Source: Molossus alvarezi (Eukaryota > Chordata > Mammalia > Chiroptera > Molossidae). Taken from it: a stretch of DNA of 64,000 nucleotides. A model generated the notes under the pieces. That model had not been told where the DNA came from. It did no database searches and saw only the letters and a program-made list of their open reading frames with translations. Of the stretch, positions 57,176-64,000 are shown piece after piece (within the stretch, counting starts at the first letter, position 1; each line of letters begins with the position of its first letter). The stretch covers positions 105,350,551 through 105,414,550 of the forward strand of contig CM073895.1 in the NCBI GenBank assembly GCA_037176705.1, written 5' to 3'. A program made the position numbers and the translations under genes.

Positions 57176-57194
57176 GGGGGGGGGGGGGGGGGGG
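57176..57194 (+). repeat. Run of 19 G
   Basis: Uninterrupted poly(G) inside the decayed provirus. Length may be affected by sequencing error. Confidence 0.85.
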
Positions 57195-57611
57195 ACTCAG
57201 GTCTCGCTGCTGCCGCCGCCCACGCTGCGAGGGGAGCTGGCCTGCGCTCCTGAGATCTAAACCCTTTCAGAAAGGGACAGTGCCTCCCGAAGCTCAGTGA
57301 CAATGTTATGTTTCCTTTAATACTATTTTTTGACAATTGCTATACTTCATGCTCATGCTTGGACTAATAGTGCCTTTGCCAGCATTTATTAGACAGTGGC
57401 TTCCTTGGCAAGCCTCCTGCTGTTGGCTGCCACCCAAGCCCCACTCAGAAGAGACGGCAGTCTCTGCAGCGTCTGATCTCACTGCAACCCCCTCCGAGGC
57501 ACACCCCTCACTCAACACCGCATCGCTTGCCCACACAACAGCCTCACCCTGGAAGCCCATCTGCAACTATCTCTTGAAATATGAAGCAGTCTACCAGCTT
57601 CGCTTGTTTAG

Positions 57612-57868
57612 TTTATTTTTTATTAATCCTCACCTGAGGATATTTTTCCATTTTTCATCAGATAGAACAGGAAGGAGGAAGACAGGGAGAGAAAGGGAGA
57701 GAGAAACATTGATGTGAGAGGGACACATCGACTGGTTGCCTCCTGCATGACCGGACCAGGGCCAGGGACCAACCGCAATGGAGGTACGTGCGCCTTGGCC
57801 GGAATTGAACTCGAGACTTATTGGTCCGCGGGCCGACGCTCTAACTGCTGAGCCAAACCGGCCAGGGC
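57612..57868 (-). mobile_element. Ves SINE in the provirus
   Basis: TSD CAGCTTCGCTTGTTT / CAGCTTTGCTTGTTT. Complete head. Confidence 0.94.
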
Positions 57869-58105
57869 AGCTTTGCTTGTTTCAAAGTCCCATCCTCTAG
57901 ACACTGCACATGCTGCCTTCTGAAGACAGCAGTGCTTCTCCGTCTTGTAGAGGCTTCCCTCCAATCCCGACCCCTTCTTCGTTTAGTAGCTATCAAGAAT
58001 CTCTGGACCCAAGGATGGGTAAGACTATGTCCCTAGACAACAGAAAGAAACTACAGAAGATAAGCCCTCCATCCATTTACTCTCGTAAGATTACAAGGGT
58101 CCAGT

Positions 58106-58336
58106 TTTAATCCTTATCTAAGGATACCTTTTCCATTGATTTTTTTAGAGAGTGGATGGGGAAAAGAGGGAGGGGGAAAGAGTGAGAAACATGGATGTGA
58201 GAGAGACACATCGACTGGTTGACTCCCACACATGTCCTGGACGGGGGCTGGGGATCGAACTTGCAACCCAGGTACATGTCCTTGACTGGGAACCGACCCC
58301 ATGAACCTTCGGTGTGCTTCCCATACTAGCCAGGGT
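58106..58336 (-). mobile_element. Ves SINE with a damaged head
   Basis: TTTAATCCTTATCTAAGGAT start. The head side is reduced to GTGTGCTTCCCATACTAGCC. Lies just before the 3' LTR. Confidence 0.85.
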
Positions 58337-58370
58337 GGGTCTAGAGTTTTGAAAAGGAGGACTATTACCA

Positions 58371-58945
58371 CCGTCAGGGAGCATGGGGAGTCTCCCCACT
58401 GGCTAAGATGGTGAACGGGGCGGCCCACACACTGAGCACCAACAGCTGGAATGACGCATGGACAGGGCCCCAGCGTGCCAACAGCTAACAAGATAACTGG
58501 ATAGAAAAAAGCCCTTGCCCTGGCCGGTTTGGCTCAGCAGTTAGAGTGCTGGCTGGCACACCACTGAGTCGCGGGTTCGATTCTGGTCAAGGGCATGTAC
58601 CTTGGCTGCGGTTTGTCCCTGGCCCTGGTCAAGGTCGTGCGGGAGGTGGCCGGTCGGTGTGTCTCTCTTACATTGATGTTTCTTTCTCTTCCTCTCTCCC
58701 TCCCTCCCACTCTATCTGAAGATAAATGGAAAAATATCCTCAGGTGAGGATTAAAAACAACAAACAAGTCCTCCCCTCCCTATCCCGGTAAGAACTGTGG
58801 GCTTGAGCAGGAAGGGGAGATGGGCTTTGAGAGGGGGTCCACCTCTTCTAGGCCACGGCACCTGAACAGCTCTTCCTTTGCGCCAGCACCTGTCCCATAG
58901 GACGGCTTCCGTTGCAGCAGGCAGACAAGCCTGCATTTCTTTACA
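58371..58945 (+). mobile_element. 3' LTR of the plus-strand provirus, split by a SINE
   Basis: CCGTCAGGGAGCATGGGGAG start, ACAAGATAACTGGATAGAAA, then after the SINE GGGCTTGAGCAGGAAGGGGA, TTTGCGCCAGCACCTGTC and TTTACA end, each matching the 5' LTR in order. AATAAA has decayed to GAACAGC. Confidence 0.78.
58517..58764 (+). mobile_element. Ves SINE in the 3' LTR
   Basis: GCCCTGGCCGGTTTGGCTCA head, B box GGTTCGATTCT, GTGAGGATTAAAAAC tail. TSD-like AAGCCCT / AAGTCCT. Confidence 0.92.
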
Positions 58946-61425
58946 GTGTGTGTGCTGTGCCATTCACCCAACCCTGGGACATCACACTCCTCAGCATTAT
59001 ATGTTCCAGCTACATAATCAACTAAGATGGTTGTAAAGAGAACACCAGGCACTGTGGGCCTTTGGCAAGCCTTAGCTCTGATAGTGAGTAGTTTGGTTAC
59101 ACTTTTGACAAAGCTTGTTGAAAAGAATGTACTTTGCAAAGTTTGTTTAAAGGAATATAATTCTGGATCTTACACTGTTTGGAGGTGAAGTAAAGCTCAC
59201 TGCACACGAGAGCCTCCCATCACAGAGAAGCTGACCCCGAGGTGCCCCAGAAATGGCACAGCAGGACTTGCAGTACAAGGTGGAAGACGCTGTGGACACG
59301 CAGGCACCATGGTCTGCACACCACACACCGTAAGTTCAACCTCTGTTTTCTCGAGCACCTGATATTCTAGGTCCCAGCTGTCTGATGATGATGATAAAGG
59401 ACATCACAATCCCAATTCATAGACTAATTTAAAACCCCAAAAGAAACAGTGTCTAAAAGAAAGAGTAGGCATAAAAACATATCATTAAACATATTTAATA
59501 GAAGTATTAAAATAATCACTACATTTCCTCTCATTGCTAAAACCATGAAAGAATATTCCTTTTGTAATCAAAGTAATAATTTTTTGATCATGCGAAAAGG
59601 TATTTTTATTACATTCTTAAGTAGAAACTAGATTTCAAAACAAGTGTATAGACTTCAAAAAAAGGCCTAGATTTAGAGAGTAGAATTTATTAAACACTAT
59701 TATAGTTTCATTGTATGCGCTGACATACTTATATTCACAGTTTATAAAGTAAAAAAAAATTGAACTTTTAAATTCAGCTCTGAAATAGATGGATTTTCAT
59801 TCATACATTCAGTAGTTAGTTCTGTTCTACAACAGGAGGGAAGTGATACAGGAGAAACTTTCTAAAGAACAAACTCAACATGTCAGCAGCAAATTTCAGT
59901 TAAATAAAATTGAAGGCCAACGTTTTGAGTAACAAAGTGCAGTCAGTTCACCAGCTCAGACGGAAAATTAGAACACAAATCCCAAGAGAGACCTTCACAG
60001 AACACTGTGTGTCATTTAACACACAGATATTAAAACCAGAATTCTCAAATTTATGCTCGAGGAACACTCTTTTGGTCCACTCAGCAAACTGTGTTCAGAG
60101 GCATCACAGGCAGCCACAGCTCCCGGGAGTTAGCCAGAGGCTGGGAGAGGTGGGGTGACCTCTCACAGGCCCTGGAACTTCTGAAGGGAACCATGCTGAA
60201 GGTTGTTTGCTGAGACATGGGAAGCCTCAGTGTCACAGTTGATACAGTGCTGAGTGATACAGTCACTGTTCTGATACATTTTTATTTGGGGAGATGGGAG
60301 AGAATTCTCAAGGCAGATTCATGGCTTATAGTAGCTGAGCCACAAGGAGAGCCTGGAGACGGTGTGAAGCCCCCGAGGTGAGGGCGTCCCCGCCGCTCAG
60401 GCCCAGCTGCGCCAGGCAGCACCGGGGCTCACGGCACCGCGGGCTTCGCAGTGACTTCCTTCAGAGGGAAAAAGAGCAGTTCCTTGTACAGTAAATAACT
60501 ACATAAACTGTATTTTAACTTCATCTCGTAATTAATTGTAGCTTATTTAAACAAACCAACTTTATCAATAAAGCATTTTCCTTCATGTTCTAATTAACAC
60601 CTTTAACAATTTTTAACTAATTACAATCTATGAGTCTGACCTTGCCATAAATATTCTTGCAAAATTATTTTAAAAGACTAAATTCCAGTTAACATGGTAC
60701 CAAACTTTAGTTTAATTTGAAAATTCACAGTGCTGCCCAGACACAGGCAGGCGCCCGGCCCCAGAGAAGGGAGTGAGCTCCCGGGGGCACAGAACCAGGC
60801 CGTGGACGGGCGTGGACGGGCACCCACGCATACCGCAGCACCCTCTCCCCGCTGAGACGCCCAGGGCAGGCTTGCAGACGCGAGGACGTGACACAGCTCC
60901 TTTCTCTAGGTCCCACTGCATCAGGAGTGTACACCTACTTTGCCCACCTGTGTGTGTGACACACGCATGTACAAATACCTGCAGACATGGATATATACAC
61001 ACACTATTTGATGAAAAATAACAGCAATATATGTGAACTACTTTTGCCAAATGGAGTCTATTTGGTTAATAAATAATGTTCTGCCACTCTATCTGAGTCC
61101 AGACCAGCTGTGCAGATAGGATGCCCATCCGGATGAACGGGAAGCGTTTTCCTCCTCGCCTTTGGGGAATTAAAAGAAAAACAATATTAGTCTTCTCATA
61201 CTGTACTTTTATATTATGAGTATTTCTGTTCAACTTTCAATGTTTACTGTCTTTCTCTATTAGATAATTCCGAAATAAATTCTCTAGCACAATTAAATAT
61301 TGAAAATAAGAGGAACTATTTACATTCTTGTAAAACAGAAGCCTTTACATAACTTAGAACCTAAAACCAATAAATTAACAATAAAACTCAAAACTAGACC
61401 AAAAGCGACTGCTTTTTAGTTACTT
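58946..61425. other. Unique DNA, partly AT-rich, nothing firm
   Basis: 59,440-59,900 and 60,480-60,720 are AT-rich. 60,360-60,460 is locally CpG-rich. No repeat family or exon can be supported. Confidence 0.45.
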
Positions 61426-61440
61426 AAAAATCAGGCTTTG

Positions 61441-61695
61441 GCCCTGGCCGGTTTGGCTCAGCAGTTAGAGCGTGGGCCTGTGGTCCAGAGAGACCTGGGT
61501 TTGGTTCCAGCTGGGGGCATGTACCTCGGTTGCAGTTTGTCCCCGGCCCTGGTTGGTCGTGCAGGAGGCAGCCACTTGATATGTCCCTTTCACATCGATG
61601 TTTCTCTCTCTCTCTTCCTCTCTTTCCCTCCCACTCTATCTGAACAAAAAATGGAAAAATGTGCTCAGGTGAGGATAAAAAAAAATAAATAAATA
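61441..61695 (+). mobile_element. Ves SINE, young subfamily
   Basis: Exact 15-bp TSD AAAAATCAGGCTTTG (61,426-61,440 and 61,696-61,710). Confidence 0.96.
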
Positions 61696-61854
61696 AAAAA
61701 TCAGGCTTTGTGAAGTATAGTTCACTCCTGGTAAAACCCGGCCTTTGCAGAGGGGCAGTGCCACCCAGGAGCTGCCCTGAATCTCCAGCTCTCCCAGCCC
61801 TTTCTGCCCACACCCACCACTGACTTCTTTCTGTCCTTATATTGTTGTTTTTTT

Positions 61855-62042
61855 TTCCCCCTGGAAATTCATATAAATAGAATCACATTGTATACAGTCC
61901 TTCCAAGTCTTATAGTCTTTCACTTGCACAATGCATTCGAGAACCATCCACGTTGCTATATCAGGTTTTTGTTTTTTTTGTTAATCCTCACCAGAGGATA
62001 ATTTTCCATTGATTTTTAGAAAGAGAGGGAGGAAAGGGGAGG

Positions 62043-62078
<36 letters not shown>

Positions 62079-62370
62079 TTGATGCGAGAGAGACACATCA
62101 ATTGGTTGCTTCCTGCATGACCCCTACTGGGGTCAGGGATCGAGTCCGCAACCCAGGTACGTGCCCTTGACCAGTAATCGAACTAGCAATCCTTTGACCC
62201 ACAGGCCGATGCTCTACCCACTGAGCCAAACTGGCCATGGCGAGTTCACTCTCTTACTGCTGAGTAGTATTCCATTATGTGTCTGCACCAGTTTGTTTAT
62301 TCATTTACCACTGAAGGATATTTGAGTTGTTTCTAGTTTTTAGCAATTTAAAATAAAGCTGCTATAAACA
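61855..62370 (-). mobile_element. Minus-sense L1 3' piece, interrupted by a SINE
   Basis: ATTCATATAAATAGAATCAC, AGTAGTATTCCATTATGTG, GGATATTTGAGTTGTTTCTA and AATAAAGCTGCTATAAACAT are L1 3' sequence in reverse. Confidence 0.8.
61972..62241 (-). mobile_element. Ves SINE inside the L1 piece
   Basis: Full head (CCAAACTGGCCATGGC end), (GA)n tract of about 15 units at 62,045-62,075. Confidence 0.92.
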
Positions 62371-62453
62371 TTTGTGCACAGGCTTTTAATTTAAAAAGTT
62401 GAGAACTAATTCACATACCAAAATATTCACCCTTTTAGGGTTTATAAGTCAGT

Positions 62454-62650
62454 TTTTTTTGTTTGTTTTAAATTTGTTTTTCTTTATTGATCTTAGAGGG
62501 AGAGGCAGAGATAAAACATCGATGAGAGAGAACATCGACTGGCTGCCTCCTGCACGCCCACAACCTGGGCATGTGCCGTGACTGGGAATTGAACTGGTGA
62601 CGTCTTGGTGTATGGGTCGATGCTCAGCCACTGAGCCACACCGGCCGGGC
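62454..62650 (-). mobile_element. Ves SINE, short subfamily
   Basis: TSD AGTCAGT on both sides. CTTTATTGATCTTAGAGG start, GAGCCACACCGGCCGGGC end. Confidence 0.92.
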
Positions 62651-62657
62651 AGTCAGT

Positions 62658-64000
62658 GGTTTTTAATATGTTCACGAGGTTTGTGTGTTTCTTTGTGTAG
62701 ACACAGGTTTTCATCTCTGAGACTGTTGTATGGTGAAGATGTTTAACTTACAAAAATTGCCACATTTTCCCAAGGTGGTTATATCATTTTGTATCAAATG
62801 TTCCAGTTTCTCTTTTATCATTTTATTATCAACACAAATCCTGTCTTAAAGTTCAGAAAGATTCTGGGCTTCCATGAAAATTTCAGTGAAGGTCTGCATT
62901 GTTTCTCGACATGACCTGCAGGTCAGCCTAAGTGACCTGAGAGTTGCACAGCCTTGCAAGCCGCGGGCACTCTCCCCATCACAGTCCTGCCCCTCACCCC
63001 TCCCTGCCCTCCAGAGGCACCATCACCACATTTGGCGGACACCCTTGCAGACACCTTCTGTGTCCTCAGACATATGTGTGCAGTTGGGTCTTATTCAGAG
63101 AAGCACTTTCAAAACGTTAAATGGAGAAACTCTTTCTACAGTATACGCACCGCTTTCATTTCTTTTTCTGCTCACTGGTTTCATCCATGTCAGCTATGAA
63201 CTGCTACACAGCAAATCACCACAAACTTATCAGCTTAAAACACATTTACTGTCTCAGTTTCAGTGAGGCAGGAGGTCAGGAACAGCTGGCTGGGTCATCT
63301 GCCTCAAGGTCTCTCAAAAATCTACAATCGAGGTATCTGCCAGGGACCGGGTCTCACATCAAAGGACAGTGGAGAAGGGTCTGCTCAAAGTCACAGCAGA
63401 TGGAGAACTCGGTTCCCCCAGACCTGCTGGAGGGATGGCCTTGGCTCTCGCCACATGGGCCTTTCTGGCAGGCAGCTGCTGCCCACCACGTGTGAGTGGG
63501 AGGGAGGGTCTGCTGGTGCGGCAGACGTCAGGGCACGTGAGCCTGGATGACGTGCTGCCGCCTCTGCTGTGCTGGTGGCAGACGCGCCACGAGCCCAGTC
63601 TCCTGGACACTCGAGGGAGGAGGACTAAAGGCACAGACACCTGGAGGAGGGCTAATGGACAGGAGGCCTTTCAGAAGTCTGTGTTCCACAGTCTACAAGA
63701 AGAGCTTCTAGAAAGCTGGAGGAAGGGACGTTCTTTACTGAGGGACAGATGACTGGGCACCAACTGCTCTCTCCCATCAGAGGCGGCGGCAGCTTTGCTC
63801 CCAGGAACAGTGAGAGCAGGTGACTGTGAACATTTCCCTAACAACACCACGGACTGTTCTGGAGTCGTCTGGTACGTCTGACACTTGGACCTCAGCTGTG
63901 TTCTCAGATCTGGCAGGACCTGCCCTGCGCGGTCACTGTTCCTGGCAGCCCCTTGTCTCCTGGGTAAGTAACGACCAGAGAGGAGCCAGGCTGAGACACT
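62658..64000. other. Mostly unique DNA with one old repeat
   Basis: 63,205-63,480 (CAAATCACCACAAACTTATC, GGTCATCTGCCTCAAGG, GCCACATGGGCCTTTC) has the wording of an old mammalian interspersed repeat I cannot name with certainty. No exon was recognised. Confidence 0.5.

Larger units (their letters stand above)
52467..58945 (+). mobile_element. Older plus-strand endogenous retrovirus
   Basis: Related but strongly diverged LTRs at 52,467 and 58,371 flank decayed gag (54.2-55.1 kb), RNase H/integrase (55.9-57.0 kb) and little recognisable env. An L1 piece and three SINEs inserted later. No TSD was found. Nothing here can encode an intact viral protein. Confidence 0.8.

Noticed and set aside
60420..60560. 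Minus-strand frame ending LLYKELLFFPLKEVTAKPAVP
   Set aside because: It resembles a protein C-terminus, but it is only about 31 codons from the nearest ATG, has no convincing acceptor upstream, and I recognise no homologue.
1592..62650. tRNA genes suggested by A and B boxes
   Set aside because: Each is the head of a SINE with the CT-rich body and A tail, or a truncated SINE. None has a complete cloverleaf standing alone.
1..64000. Helitron or other young DNA transposons as expected in Myotis-like genomes
   Set aside because: I saw no Helitron terminal sequences, and the hAT and Tigger pieces here are old and shared by mammals in general.

Overview
This is vertebrate nuclear DNA from a bat. 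The main evidence is about 60 copies or fragments of a tRNA-headed SINE whose head reads GCCCTGGCCGGTTTGGCTCA, with A and B boxes, a CT-rich middle and an A-rich tail. This is the Ves family of yangochiropteran bats. Young ORF1-only HAL1 LINEs, which are known from vesper bats, fit this. I saw no Helitron or other young DNA transposon, and I do not name a species. There is no bacterial-style gene content, and most open frames here are accidents of repeats or of GC-rich DNA.

The one protein-coding gene I can place is a first exon on the minus strand at 20,423-20,454, inside a CpG island (about 20,100-21,150). It encodes MLGVAAGMTN plus two bases of a serine codon and ends at a perfect GTAAGC donor. 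This matches the alternative first exon of LIMS1 (PINCH-1), an adaptor of integrin-linked kinase at focal adhesions. No LIM-domain exon lies to the left, so 1-20,422 is read as LIMS1 intron 1 continuing past the window edge. A second CpG island (27,185-27,830) has a candidate minus-strand first exon with a good donor at 27,380/27,379. It could be an upstream LIMS1 promoter, but that is inference.

Layout. 1-9.3 kb: SINEs, an old HAL1 inside a hAT-Charlie element, and a mosaic of L1 3' ends carrying a 42-bp minisatellite. 9.3-15.8 kb: mostly unique intronic DNA with a 67-bp triplicate. 15.8-20.05 kb: a decayed Charlie transposon with recognisable transposase sequence, filled by later L1 and SINE insertions and ending next to the LIMS1 island. 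21.3-28.6 kb: a dense SINE cluster, L1 ends, a Tigger piece and the second CpG island. 30.2-36.7 kb: nested L1, HAL1 and SINE sequence. 37.3-37.9 kb: a likely solo LTR. 40.5-45.9 kb: a minus-strand gamma-type provirus with paired LTRs. 46.1-48.35 kb: a second young HAL1. 48.7-49.35 kb: a 15/30-bp minisatellite. 52.5-58.9 kb: an older plus-strand provirus. 59-64 kb: unique or old DNA with a few SINEs and L1 pieces.

The genes do not form a pathway. The window is a regulatory and intronic landscape built by successive retrotransposition, and the order of insertion can be read from target-site duplications (TSDs). I found no convincing new multi-gene system. The most notable items are the paired HAL1 copies that share one truncated ORF1, a 48-bp tailless SINE-head insertion, a 158-bp block copied into a SINE, and the young SINE subfamily with an altered B box.
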